Shown here in pieces: positions 51,984 to 63,060 of a stretch of 64,000 bases of DNA. The position numbers were made by a program, and so were the translations under genes. Under the pieces are notes generated by a model. That model saw nothing but the letters and a program-made list of their open reading frames with translations, ran no database searches and was not told the DNA's origin. Origin of the DNA: Ursus arctos (taxonomy: Eukaryota > Chordata > Mammalia > Carnivora > Ursidae); the NCBI RefSeq assembly GCF_023065955.2, contig NW_026622863.1:40716177-40780176 (forward strand). The letters run 5' to 3'. Every line of letters begins with the position of its first letter. The first letter of the stretch is position 1.

Positions 51984-52696
51984 CTGTAGATGGAGGCCAA
52001 GGGGCAGGTGAGCCACATGTTGCTGGTCAACCTGCCCAACTGATAAATGTCAAAGATGAAGTATGGCTGGTTGGTTTCTTTGACGTGGTCGCAGGGTACA
52101 AGACAGGCTTCCACCTGCAGCTCAGGCCGCATGCGGCTGTAGCGCGCCTTCTCCACTCTCAGATAGAGCCAACAGGGCATGGGTTTTTCCAGGGGCTCTT
52201 CAATGTAGCAGTAGCCCAGGCGTTTCCGCTCCCCCGGCTCCCTGCAGCGGTTACAGTCCTGCCAGGGCTCCCACTGGGTGAAGATGAGCACACGGCCACC
52301 AAGACTCAGGGTCTCATTCTGCAGGGGCTTTTGGCCCAGGCCTTTGTGTGTAATATGCAGGGTGCTGACATCTTGGAAATCAATCTCATACTCTACCACA
52401 AGGGCACTGTCACTGTCCTGGCAGTGATAGAGGCCTGTCTGGGAGGGCTGAGGGTTGGTCAGTTGAAGGCTGCCCCCAGGCAGTTTCTTTACGTTAGGCA
52501 TTGAGGAGAGCAGAAAGGGATCTTCCCCCAGAATGGAAGAGAAGTACCAGAGTGCCTTGGGATAGTCACACTGCAGGACAACATCATTGCCCGAGACTAG
52601 GGCCTGCTGGCAGAGGCTCTTATAGGCACACCTGATTAATATCTGGGCCCACAGGGTGGGGAGAGAAAGGCTCATCAGCCATAGGGGGGCCAACAT
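51984..52696 (-). CDS. FAM187B: FAM187B exon 1, intact; terminal exon not found nearby
   Basis: This 713-nt coding exon encodes 237 codons plus two bases, exactly as long as exon 1 of the paralogue at 37139, and ends at a good donor AG|GTAAAT. The N-terminus 'MLAPLWLMSLSLPTLWAQ' is a signal peptide and matches my memory of human FAM187B better than the 37-kb copy does. The Ig-like cysteine pair follows, including 'SQTGLYHC', then the TSP1-like 'WEPWQDCNRCREPGERKR', then the start of a second Ig-like domain, 'MWLTCPLASIYR'. The membrane helix must come from a later exon. I find no such exon between 51.98 and 37.2 kb, which is mostly L1. Options are loss, use of the exon at 34214-33827, or reading into the intron, where a stop (AG G TAA) follows at once. 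A 10-codon upstream ORF starts at 52741. Confidence 0.85.
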
Positions 52697-52743
52697 GGTA
52701 GCCTGAGACTACAAAAGGATGCTGGGAACCATCCTGGGCATTA

Positions 52744-52751
52744 TGAAGTCA
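52744..52751 (-). promoter_or_regulatory. CRE-like element 48 nt upstream of the FAM187B start
   Basis: Minus-strand TGACTTCA, identical in sequence and distance to the site at 37187-37194. It lies in the short block of 5' flank that the two paralogues still share. Confidence 0.45.
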
Positions 52752-53019
52752 CCCACAGAACTCAGGCATCAGCTCTGAATGGAATGAAACCTGGTCCTGC
52801 TGCACTTTCTGGAGGACACAGAAATCACTGGTCTGTACCATTTCTAAAAATCCACTGAGGAAATACTACAAGGTCCTCCTGTCCTGTAATGGGGGAGGAC
52901 TGCTTAATTAACATAGCACCAGATCAGCTCATTGAGGTGGGGTGGGGGTGCTTTCTAAATCTTTGTTCCCCGTGGTTCATGTCTTCACTCTCCAGAGAAA
53001 TCTCTCTTTTTCCATTATT

Positions 53020-53218
53020 TTTTTTTAAAGATTTTATTTATTTATTTATTTAACACAGATAGAGACAGCCAGTGAGAGAGGGAACACAAGCAGGGGGAGT
53101 GGGAGAGGAAGAAGCAGGCTCATAGCGGAGGAGCCTGATGCGGGGCTCGATCCCATAACACCGGGATCACGCCCTGAGCCGAAGGCAGACGCTTAACCGC
53201 TGTGCCATCCAGGCACCC
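53020..53218 (-). mobile_element. Young CanSINE, minus strand
   Basis: Perfect 18-bp target duplication CTCTCTTTTTCCATTATT at 53002-53019 and 53219-53236. It lies about 0.3 kb 5' of FAM187B exon 1. Confidence 0.95.
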
Positions 53219-53400
53219 CTCTCTTTTTCCATTATTAAGCTTGGCTACATCTGAGGTGGCATTGAAAGATGTGCCCTCCTTCCCACATGAGCAGTGTTCT
53301 TGGCCTTCTCCCTGTCTTCCAAGTTTGGGACCTAAGGATTCTTATAATCCTCCAGCCAACTCCATTGCAAAAAACCCACATCCACAGTTCTGCTCAAGAT

Positions 53401-53439
53401 GTTCCCTATCTCTCTTCCTCCCTCTCCCTCCCTGTATCT

Positions 53440-53472
<33 letters not shown>

Positions 53473-53476
53473 CCCC
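53401..53476. repeat. (CT)n-rich polypyrimidine tract
   Basis: A CT/CCT-rich run with about 13 uninterrupted TC units. No wider repeat recognised. Confidence 0.85.
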
Positions 53477-53960
53477 CATCATTGCAGAGGCACCATATCG
53501 GGCATCTGGGGAGAGCCATATTCTTCATCTCTCTTTCACTGAGCCCTTCTGCCTACCTGGGAGTATCTTAAGGATTTTCTGGGAATATCTTAATTCATCC
53601 AGAGATTTTAACAATGGTTAATAATGATTTAATTAGGGATGTACCCTTGATTTTATCCTTGGCAGAATCTGCATACTAATTGGATTTTGTCTCTCAAAAG
53701 CCTTCCCAATTTTTGGCCAACTTTAGTGAATTTTCATTCCTACTCTTCTGTATTCCAACTCCTTCCCCTAAAGCTGCAAGTTCATGAAGTATATTATTTG
53801 TGTTTAAAAGTATCTCAGGCAACAGTCTCCATCCTGCTGCTTTCAAATAAATTTTCTTGTTTCCTTTGCTCTGTGTCAAAGCCAATGTCATGCATTTTTA
53901 TTTTTGGTTACAGCAGCACCTCACTCCTGATATTGATTTCTGTATCACTCAAGATAGTCT
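53477..53960. other. Spacer, nothing recognised
   Basis: No supported gene; the frames are short and hydrophobic by composition. Confidence 0.5.
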
Positions 53961-53964
53961 ATTT

Positions 53965-54430
53965 GCTTCTATAGTAAACTACTCCAAATCTCAATGACTT
54001 ACAAAACAAAGGTTTACTTCTCACTCAAGTCCATTGTGGGTTGGCATTATAATCAGTCAGGGGCCCAGGATATTGGAGCAAAGCCACCTCAAACATTTCT
54101 AGTTTCATGCCAGAGGAGGAAGAAAGACAGCTCTGTAGGATTTCATGTCTATAATTAAATGCTCTGGTCTTAAATGACACCTGTCACTTGCTCACAAACC
54201 ACTGGCAGAAACAGTTACATGAGGCCACCAATCCACCAGGCCCAACAAAAGAAATGGAATTCTACTATGCCCAGGAAACATTTGGCAAAAGGAAATCAGT
54301 AATGATTACCGCAGTTGATGTTTACTACAAGGAGTGTTCTTTTATATCATAGAGTTGAAATCATTTCCAAAATCACCCCAACAGATCTCCTAAGGTCTCA
54401 TTGGCCAAGATTGGGTCCCATGAGCAGACC
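53965..54430. repeat. Old interspersed repeat, family not named
   Basis: 'agtaaactactccaaatctc', 'aatgacttacaaaacaaagg' and 'agtccattgtgggttggcat' belong to a widely dispersed old mammalian element. Confidence 0.5.
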
Positions 54431-54996
54431 CAAACCAATCCCTGAGAGAAAATAGAATTTCCATGATTGGCTTAACAATCAGAATGTGTCTCCAGGACTG
54501 GGGAAGTAGAACCTTCTCTGACTACACAAGTCATCGAAGGCAAACAAAATCAGGAGAGATGTAGAAGAGAATGCTTATTTGGTGAGAGTAATTCTATATT
54601 ATCTAGAAGCTGAGAAGAATGCAGTGAAGCTAAAGCAGTAGTCATTCATATGACCTGGGAGAGGAGAATGTTTGGTATTTTGTGGCTTGGACAGTGTTCC
54701 TGTCTTGTCGTTTCAGACATGATTATAGATTGATCTCGTTTTGTCTTGGGTCACCATAGTCACAGAGAGCCTTTGCGTGATGTTGGCGTTCGGTGGAATT
54801 GTTGATGTTCAACAGCATAACATGATCTATCTGTGAGTTCTAGGCCAGCTTCTAGTAACACCAACACTGTTATTAGTGTCAGGTCAGTTCCCAGCTATGA
54901 GAGGCTGCCTTTTCTCTTTCTCACACATTTAAAGAACTGCAATGAAGTCTCTTCCTGCAATGGAAGGCTGATCAAATGGCTTTCTCTTTGGGAACC
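54431..54996. other. Spacer, nothing recognised
   Basis: Apparently unique sequence between FAM187B and the L1/SINE cluster. Confidence 0.45.
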
Positions 54997-55010
54997 TGTT
55001 TCCTCATTTT

Positions 55011-55596
55011 TTTTTAATTTTCTTTTAAAAAAAATTTTTTTAATAATATTTTTTATTATGTTAGTCACCATACAGTACATCCCTAGTTTTTGATGTGAAG
55101 TTCCATGATTCATTAATTGCGTATAACACCCAGTGCACCATGCAATACGTGCCCTCCTTAATACCCATCACCAGCCTATCCCATCCCCCTCCCCCTCCCC
55201 GAAGCCCTCAGTTTGTTTCCCAGAGTCCATAGTCTCTCATGGTTCAGTGTGGAGATGCCTCAAAAAGTTAAAAATAGAGCTACCCTATGATCCAGCAATT
55301 GCACCACTGGGTATTTACCCCAAAGATACAGATGTAGTGAAGAGAAGGGCCATATGCACCCCAATGTTCATAGCAGCATTGTCCACAATAGCTAAATCGT
55401 GGAAGGAGCTGAGATGCCCTTCAACAGATGACTGGATTAAGAAGATGTGGTCCATATATACAATGGAATATTACTCAGCCATCAAAAAGAACGATTTCTC
55501 AACATTTGCTGCAACATGGACGGGACTGGAGGAGATGATGCTAAGCGAAAAAAGTCAAGCAGAGAAAGACAGTTTTCATATGGTTTCACTCATTTA
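55011..55596 (-). mobile_element. Twin-primed (5'-inverted) young L1 insertion
   Basis: The left part (poly-T, then complement of the carnivore L1 3'UTR, to about 55245) is minus strand. The right part (about 55246-55596) is L1 ORF2 C-terminus in plus orientation ('YTMEYYSAIKKND'). One perfect 14-bp target duplication TGTTTCCTCATTTT (54997-55010 and 55597-55610) encloses both, so it was a single event with internal inversion. The 161-codon plus frame over the junction is a chance fusion. Confidence 0.93.
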
Positions 55597-55673
55597 TGTT
55601 TCCTCATTTTCAAAATAGGGATTTTAATGGTACTGGCTACAAAGGGCACTTTGAAGATTTGATGAGTTTTTTA

Positions 55674-55896
55674 TTTATTTTTTATTTATTTTATTTATTT
55701 TTTTTTAAAGATTTTATTTATTTATTTGACAGAGATAGAGACAGCCAGCGAGAGAGGGAACACAAGCAGGGGGAGTGGGAGAGGAAGAAGCAGGCTCATA
55801 GAGGAGGAGCCTGATGTGGGGCTCGATCCCGGAACGCCGGGATCACGCCCTGAGCCGAAGGCAGATGCTTTAACCGCTGTGCCACCCAGGCACCCC
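55674..55896 (-). mobile_element. Young CanSINE, minus strand
   Basis: Long T-rich tail complement. Perfect 14-bp target duplication TGATGAGTTTTTTA at 55660-55673 and 55897-55910. Confidence 0.95.
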
Positions 55897-57507
55897 TGAT
55901 GAGTTTTTTAAAATAAAGTGCTCAGCCAGTATTGTTATTGGGGAATGCACAAGAAGGACCTTGTCCTCTAAATATCAGGGTCCTATATTCTGGTTGCAGA
56001 ATACTACTTCTGATCACAAAATAGCAGACACAGAAGCAGACCACCATTGTTTTGACTCTCACTGGCTGAAGCAGCTTCCAGGAGATTTAACGGGACAGCC
56101 TCTGGGTTATCTCCCCTTTTCCCCCTTTTGGAAGCCAGACATTTAGGGATTAGGACATTTGTAAGCAACAACACATACATAATGTAGGAGAACTTAGAAA
56201 GTCATTGCATAAACCCAAGGAAAAATACAAACTCACAAGAGATCTGAGATGACCCTAAGCTTTCACCTCAGGCTGATCCCCAGCATAGAGACACCCTACA
56301 AGAACAACAACAATTGCTAGCAAGCCCTGGGGGAGGGGATACGATTTCCAGAGTACAACAGCTATAAGATTCAAATGTCTGTTTTCAACAACAGCAACAA
56401 AAAAAGACAAGATACAAAGAAACAGAAAAGTATGGCCCATTCAAAGGAAAAAATATCCCCAAGGAAGCCCAGGTGGTAGACACACTAGACAAAAACTTAA
56501 ACAAAGTCTTCAAATGCTCAAGGAGCTTGAGAAGACGCAGGAAAATAACGTATGAACAGAGTGAAAATATCAAGACAGACATAGAAAAACATAAAAAAGA
56601 ACCAAAAAGAGATTCTGGGGCTGAAAAATACAATTACTGAGATGAAAAACTCATTCAAGGGGTTCAGAACAGAGGTGAGGAGGCAGAAGACACAATCAGT
56701 GAACCTGAAGATAGGATAACTGAAAGTATTGAGTCTGAGGAACAGAAGAAAAAAAAAGATTGAAGGAGAGTGAAGAGAATCTAAGGGACCCGCGGAACAC
56801 GATCACGCAGGCCAACGTACGTATTGTTAGAATCCCAGAAGAAGAGAACGAGAAAGCTGTTACAAAATTACATTTGAACAAATATCAGCCAGAGACCTCC
56901 CAAATTTTATGGAAGACACGAATCTACAAATCACAGAAGCTCACTGAACTTCAATAGAATTAACCCCAAAAGATCCACACCAAGACGTATTGTAATCAAA
57001 GTGGTAAAAGCCAAAAGGAAAGAGACAAACTTGAAAGCAGGGAGAGAAGCAACTTGTCACATAAAGGGGTCCCCGGTAAGAGTTTCAGCTGATTCCTCAC
57101 CAGAAACCCTGGAGGCCAGAAGGCAACAGGTTGAAATTTTCCAAGTGCTGAAAGAAAAAAAAAATTCAACCAGGAATTCTATAACTAGCAAAAGTGTCCT
57201 TGAACCATAAGGAGGAAATCAAAACATGCCCAGATAAGCAAAAGCTGAGAGTTTGTTGCCACTAGACCTGCCCTGAAAGAAATGATGAAGGGGGCCCTCC
57301 TGATTGAAATGAAAGGATGCTGAACAGTAACCAGAAGCCATAGGAAGAAATAAAGATCTCCAGCAGAGGTAAATACACTGACAATGATAAAACTAGTATT
57401 ATTGTATTAAATTCCACTTTTAATTATCTACATGACTTAGAAGAAAATCCATAAAAATTATTATTAATCTTTGCTATTGGGAAAAGTGTATAAAGATGTA
57501 ATTTGAG

Positions 57508-57707
57508 GGGCGCCTGGGTGGCTCAGTCGTTAAGCATCTGCCTTCGGCTCAGGGCGTGATCCTGGAGTCCTGGGATCGAGCCCCATGTTGGGCTCTTCCG
57601 CTGGGAGCCTGCTTCTTCCTCTCCCACTCCCCCTGCTTGTGTTCCCTCTTTCACTGGCTGTCTCTATCTCTGCGTCAAATGAATAAATAAAATCTTTTAA
57701 AAAAAAG
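57508..57707 (+). mobile_element. CanSINE, plus strand
   Basis: Head 'gggcgcctgggtggctcagt'. Perfect 13-bp target duplication GATGTAATTTGAG at 57495-57507 and 57708-57720. Confidence 0.95.
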
Positions 57708-59690
57708 GATGTAATTTGAGACACCAATACTAGAAAGGAGGTGATAGAGGTGAACAGGAGTAGAGTTCTTATATGATACTGAAGTTAAGCTGGTATAAAT
57801 TCAAACTGAAGCATTACAACTTTAGGGGGTTTTATATGTAATGTAATTCCCAGGGTTACCACAAAGAAAATTGCCATAGAATATGTACAATAGGAAATGA
57901 GAAGGGAATCAAAACATTTTATTATAAAAACATTAAACACAAAAGAAGGCAGTAATGGAGTAAATAAGGGGCAAAAAAAAGCTATAAGGCGTACAGAAAA
58001 TGAACAGCACAAGCAAAAATAAGTCCTTCCTTATCAGTAATTTCTTTAAATCAAAAGACAGAGATTGGCAGAATAGATAAAGAAAACATTATCCAACTAT
58101 AGGTTGTCTATAAGAGACTCACTTTAGATTCAAAGACACAAATAAGTTGAAAGTGAAAGGATAGAGAGGGACAGTCCATGCAAATAGTAACCAAAGAGAG
58201 TTGGAATGGCTATGCTAATATCAGACAAAATAGACTTTAAATTGAAATAGGTTTCAAGAGACAAAGAAGGATAGTATTTATTAATAAAAGTTTCAACACA
58301 GCAAGAAGCTATAACCAATATATTTATACACCTAATAACAGACCCTCAAAATATGAAGCAAGTGTGGATAGAATTGACAGAGAAATGGAGTTCTACAATC
58401 ATAGTTGGAGACTTCAGTATTCCACTTTTGATAATGGATAGAACAAACGGGTAAAAAGTAAGGAAATGAAAGACTCAAACAACACAGTAAATCAACTAGC
58501 CCTGACAGACATATACAGAACACTCTACCCAACAACAAAATATAAGTGCACATGAGACATTTTTCAGGATATACCATATGTTACGCCACCAACTTAGTCT
58601 CAGCAGATTTAAAAAACAGATATCACATGAACATCTTCTCTGATCACAATGGGATTAAGAAATCAATAACAGAAGGAAAAATAGAAAATGAATAACTGTG
58701 GAAATTAAACACTCTTAAATAATAAGTCAAAAAATCAGAAGGAAAATTAGAAAATACTTAGAGATAAATGAAAATGCAATATACCAAAACTTGTGGGATG
58801 CAGCAAAAGCATTGCTCAGAGAGAAATTTACAGCTTTTAATGTCTATATTTTTAAAAATCTTAAATTAGTAACCCGACTTTCTACCTTAAGAAACTAGGG
58901 GGGAAAAAAGCAAATTAAACTCACAACTAGCAGAAGGAAGGAAATAATGAAGAGTAGACCAGAGACAAATAAAATAGAGAATAGGGAAAAAGAGAAAAAC
59001 ATTGAAACCATAAGTTGTTGTTTTTTTTTAAATATCAACAAAACTGATAAACCTTTGGCTAGCCTGACAAAGAATAAAAGATAAAAGACACAAATAATTA
59101 AAATCAGAAATGAAAGTGGGGACATTTCTACTGACCCTACAGAAATAAAAAGGATTATAAGAGAATACTAGGAACAACTAGATGCCAAGAAATTAGATAA
59201 CCTAGAAGAAACGGACATATGCCTTGAAACATATATTTACCTAAACCAACTCAAAAAGAAATAGAAAATCTCACCAGACCTATAACAAGTAAAGAGACTG
59301 AAGCAGTAATTAAAAACCTCCCAGCAAAGAAAAGCCCTGGCACAGGTGACTTCACAGATTAACCAAATATTTAAAGAAGAATTAACATCAACCCTTCTCA
59401 AATTCTTCCAAAAAATCGACGAGGGGGGAAACATTTCCTAACTCATTCCATGTAGCCAGCCTGATACCAAAGCCAAATAAAGACATCACAAGAAAAGAAA
59501 ATTACAGACCAAAGTCCCTTATGAATACAGATGCAAAAATAACAACAAAATATTAGCAATGCAAATCCAACGGCATATTAAAAGACTACTCACCATGACC
59601 AAGTGGACTTTATCCAAGAATGTAAGGGTGGTTCAACATAAGAGAACTAATCAAAGTAATACATCACATTAATAGAACGAAAGGAAAAGA

Positions 59691-59903
59691 GGGGCACCTG
59701 AGTGGCTCAGTCAGTTAAACCTTCGGTTGAGGTCATGATCTCAGGGCCTGGGATCGAGCCCCATATCAGGCTCCCTGCTTGGAGGGGAGTCTGCTTCTCC
59801 CGCTCCATCTGCCCCTCCCGCTCCTGCCCCCATTCATGCGCTCTCTCTCTCTCTCAAATAAATAAACAAAATCTTTTTTTAAATTTTTAAAAATTTTGAA
59901 AAA
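59691..59903 (+). mobile_element. CanSINE, plus strand
   Basis: Body lacks part of the 5' region. GAACGAAAGGAAAAGA (59675-59690) and GAATGAAAGGAAAAGA (59904-59919) flank it with one mismatch. Confidence 0.92.
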
Positions 59904-60230
59904 GAATGAAAGGAAAAGAAACATAATTATCTCAATTGATGGAGAAAAGGCATTTGACAAAATCCAATATCCTTTACTGACAAAAACTCTCTGAAAACCA
60001 AGACTAGAGAGAAAATTCTCAACCCGATAAAGGGTATCATGGAAAAACCACAGCTCACATCACACTCAATGGTGAAAGACTGAATACTTTCCCTCTAACG
60101 TCAGGAACAAGACAAGGATGCCTACTTTCACTGCTGCTATTCAACACTGTACTAGAAATCCTAGCACAGCAATCAGACAAGAAAAAGAAGTAAAAATCAT
60201 CCAATTTGGAGAGAGGTAAAATTAATAAAC

Positions 60231-60365
60231 TTGAGTCCCATGTAGGGCTCCCTGCTCAGCGGGGAGCCTGCTTCTCCCTGTCCCTCCGCCCCTCTCCCTG
60301 GCTTGTGCTCTCTCTCATGTGCACGTGCATTCTTGCACTCTCTCTCAAATAAGTAAAATCTTTAA
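60231..60365 (+). mobile_element. CanSINE 3' half at an L1 deletion junction
   Basis: Starts abruptly at 'gagtcccatgtagggctccc', without the SINE head. The L1 before it stops in the RT domain and the L1 after it is the ORF2 C-terminus, so sequence including the SINE head and middle ORF2 has been deleted. Confidence 0.8.
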
Positions 60366-61435
60366 AACAACAACCACAACCAAAAGGTGGAAACAACACA
60401 AGTGTCTAATGATAGATAAACAGATACACAAAATGTGGCATACATACAATGAAATACTATTCAGCCATAAAACAGGAGGAAATTTTCATCCTACAACATG
60501 CATGAACCTCGAAAACATTACACTTAGTGCATAAGCCAGTGTCCCGAGCGCACTATGAAGGCACACACACGAGTTGTGTCTTTCCACAACGTTAGCTTTG
60601 CTCAATCATAAAGCAAAGTTAAATCACAATTATAAAGCAGGTTCAGGATTCCAGACTCAATGACAATTCACCATGTGATTAAACCTGGCTTCTTACACAG
60701 CACACAGAGCAGGACAGAAGACAAACCACACGACAACAAGATAACAGAAGGGTGCAGGAAGTGAACGAACCAAACGCGAAGTCGCTCTTTGGGGCACAGC
60801 TGAGATAAGGCCTCCGTCTGGCCCAGATCAGCTCCTGGCACTGACTTCTTCTGATGTTCAAGCAGGGAAGGATCTCGGTTCTGTTCAGAGATCCATCTGG
60901 CAGAGCCTTCGGGGGCGTTTGCCTTGTTAAAGTGGTCAGACATAGAGGGGTCAGGTCTGAAGAGTCTTGAGAGTTTACTGACCGAAATCTCTCCCTTTTT
61001 AAAGGGATTTAATCAGTTTGGGGTCTCTGCAGATCTCCTCTGGTTCTGCTCCTTATGGGTTCTGGGGTGTCAGCTGACATTGGTCCCAGGGATATCTCCT
61101 AGCTACAGGACCTTACCTGCTCGCATCATTGCTTGACACAGGCTCCTGCTTGACATGAGAGACTCCATTTTGCTCTCTACAGCCAGACATAATAAATGTT
61201 ATATGTTTCCACTTACATGACGTGCTCTGAATAGGCAATTTGATAAAGAACGTAGGAAAGAAGTTACCAAGGGCTGGGGGCAGGTAGGAATGGGGAGTTA
61301 TTGTTGAATTGATACAGAGTGTATATTGGAGTTTATAACGTTATGAATGTAATTAGCGCCACTGAATTGAACACTTACAATGGTTAAAATGATTAAGTAT
61401 TATGGTATGTATATTTTACCACACAGACACAAAAA
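60366..61435 (+). mobile_element. L1 ORF2 C-terminus and 3'UTR, split by a solo LTR
   Basis: 60366-60539 ('gaaatactattcagccataa', 'gaacctcgaaaacattacac') and 61187-61435 ('atgacgtgctctgaataggc', 'ccaagggctgggggcaggta') are consecutive L1 3' sequence. The LTR 60540-61181 lies between. Confidence 0.8.
60540..61181 (-). mobile_element. Solo LTR of an endogenous retrovirus (642 bp)
   Basis: Begins TG and ends CA. A perfect 5-bp target duplication GCCAG flanks it (60535-60539 and 61182-61186). No internal retroviral sequence is present, as expected after LTR-LTR recombination. Minus orientation is suggested by a CTTTAAAAAGG-type TATA segment in that sense. The 5-bp duplication fits class I or III. 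It has no coding function. It ends 1.75 kb upstream of the LSR start codon. Confidence 0.85.
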
Positions 61436-61439
61436 ATAA

Positions 61440-61800
61440 AGAGGTGAGGGAAGGACATGAAAGGGTTGAAATTTTATCAGAAGTGACCTCTAGTTAAAGC
61501 CCTAAAGGAGGTGGAAGGTCATGTGGCCATCAGCGGGAAGGGTGTGAGGGCAGAGGGAGTAGTAAGGGCAACCGGCCTGAGGTGGGAGCGTGAGAGGGAC
61601 ATTCCAGACCGGGGCGGGGGTGGGGTGGGCGCCAGTGTGGTGAAGTTGAGTGAGCCAGGGGGAGAGGGGAAGGAGGGGAGGACAGAGAGGGCTCAGGCCA
61701 CTATAGTTTGGTTTCTTCTGGGAAGTGGAGCTACAGGAAGGTTTTGAGCAGATGTACGCGATCCGACTTGAATTTTAACAGGATGCAGTCGAACACAACA
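61440..61800 (+). repeat. Mid-reiterated repeat, third copy (see 18330-18720)
   Basis: 'aaggaggtggaaggtcatgt', 'ggggagaggggaaggagg', 'aggttttgagcagatgtacg' resemble the same family. It abuts the CpG island. Confidence 0.5.
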
Positions 61801-61859
61801 ACCCTGGGTACTGCACCGGCCAGCCAGTGGCCCGTTTGCGACCTCCAGGGAGCCTCTCA

Positions 61860-63060
61860 GAGAAAGCGCCTAGGGTTTCCCGGGAGGCGCTTCCCCTAGC
61901 CGCCTTCGGGGGGCAGAAGAGCCGCGCCGAACGCCCCGCGTTCCGGAGCCTCGACACGCCCAGCCCTAGGGCGCAGGTGGCCCAGGCCCCGGCAATCCTG
62001 AAGCGGAAACCTACCCCGACTTCCGCGCCTCCATCCGGTCCCTTTAAGACCCAGAGTGTCCAGGGCTAGGGATGCCCGGGGGCTGAACCGCGACTTGAGA
62101 AGGGAGGGGGGAGGCGGGGAAAACTTCCGAAAGAGAATTCCAACTTTTCCTGGGCCCGATGCCCCTCGGGCGTCCCTAAAAGGGTAGAGCTTCCTTTCCG
62201 GAAACTTCAGTCGGTCTTTTAAGTCATCTAACAAGACGCCCTTGGCGCCTCGGTCCCCCTGGACGGGAGACTCTCCCCGCCCAAAGCTCCCTTAGACTCG
62301 CCCCTCCCCGCAGGGTGTACCTAGGCGGGTCCATCGCCAGCCCGGGAGAGGGGTGTGGGCAGAGCGGGGACAGGTGCAGGGAGGGACCCGCCCCCCTCAA
62401 CAGGTGAATCACCGCAGTTGAGCCTCGGTTCCCGTGAGTTACACTCTTCTCGGCTCCGCCCAGGGAAGGATAGGGCGGGACAGGATCCCCAGTCTGCAGG
62501 CGCCCTCCCGGCGGGCTGGTCACTTGGTTCCGACCCTCGGGGCCGGAGCGCACCTGGGTCGGCCCACTTCCGGGGAGGGAGGTGGAGGAGCTCCTCCCCG
62601 CCGCCCACCCCCTGGCCCAGCCCTCTGTTCTCACCCCTGTACCTGGGCCGATCCATTCCCCAGAGCGTGCGGGGGGTGGAATGGCTCGCAGAGCCACGGT
62701 GGGTCAGGCAAGTTTCTCCGCGAAAGCTGGAAACGTCCTCCTCATCCACGTTGTTTCCTCTCATTAAAGCCCTGGAACAGGGCAGGGTGGGCTTGGAATA
62801 GGGACAAGGAACGGAAGCGGGAAGGGGAGGAGCACGCACCCCTCTCAGCCTTGGTGCGCGCCGCGCCCCCTACCCTCACGGTACCAAGTAGGGGACGCGC
62901 GGGCCGGACGCGCCCAGACGGCCGCGATGGCGCCTGTGGCCCGCGGGCTGTCCTGGGGGGTGGGCCCGTACCCTGCCTTTCGGGGCTGGGGCGCGGTCAT
63001 CTTCGTGTGGCTTTTTCTCAGCACCTTGTGCACAGGTACGGAGAGCGGGGCCTCTGGTGT
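61860..63060 (+). promoter_or_regulatory. LSR: CpG island and promoter region of LSR
   Basis: This is the only long CpG-dense, GC-rich stretch of the window. It contains GC boxes (GGGCGGGAC at about 62473, CCGCCC at about 62387) and an ETS-type CACTTCCGG at about 62565. No TATA box is placed near the exon. This is the usual layout of a broadly expressed, TATA-less promoter. The transcription start cannot be fixed from sequence alone. Confidence 0.75.
62927..63035 (+). CDS. LSR: LSR (lipolysis-stimulated lipoprotein receptor, angulin-1) exon 1
   Basis: The 109-nt coding part of exon 1 encodes 36 codons plus one base and ends at donor CAG|GTACGG. The peptide begins 'MAPVARGLSWGVG' and its hydrophobic core 'AVIFVWLFLSTLCT' matches the LSR signal peptide/leader. 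LSR is a type I Ig-domain membrane protein that marks tricellular junctions and takes part in lipoprotein uptake in liver. The ATG context GCCGCGATGG is strong. Upstream, the same frame stays open back to a TAA at 62765-62767 and encodes a segment alike to the human long-isoform N-terminus ('GLGIGTRNGSGKGRS', ending 'RAQTAAM'). The human upstream ATG position is ACA (62777-62779), so that longer start is not available. Later exons lie outside the window. Synteny with FAM187B supports the call. Confidence 0.88.

Larger units (their letters stand above)
55915..60230 (+). mobile_element. Old L1 (copy B): 5' region, ORF1, and ORF2 to the RT domain, plus strand
   Basis: Same family as copy A (6606-11045). 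ORF1 is at about 56390-57290; the frame 57001-57210 keeps 'RVSADSSPETLEARRQ'. The inter-ORF region is 57300-58350. ORF2 runs from about 58360 to the reverse-transcriptase region at 59930-60200, with the FDKIQ-type and GTRQGCP-type segments recognisable. It contains CanSINEs at 57508-57707 and 59691-59903. It is cut off at 60230 by a SINE fragment. Many stops and frameshifts. Confidence 0.78.

Noticed and set aside
51857..52504. 215-codon plus-strand frame opposite FAM187B exon 1
   Set aside because: Antisense shadow of the FAM187B coding exon; the same occurs at 36522-37034 opposite the paralogue.
55133..55618. 161-codon plus frame resembling L1 ORF2p C-terminus with a novel N-terminus
   Set aside because: The N-terminal part is translated antisense L1 3'UTR joined by 5' inversion; not a gene.
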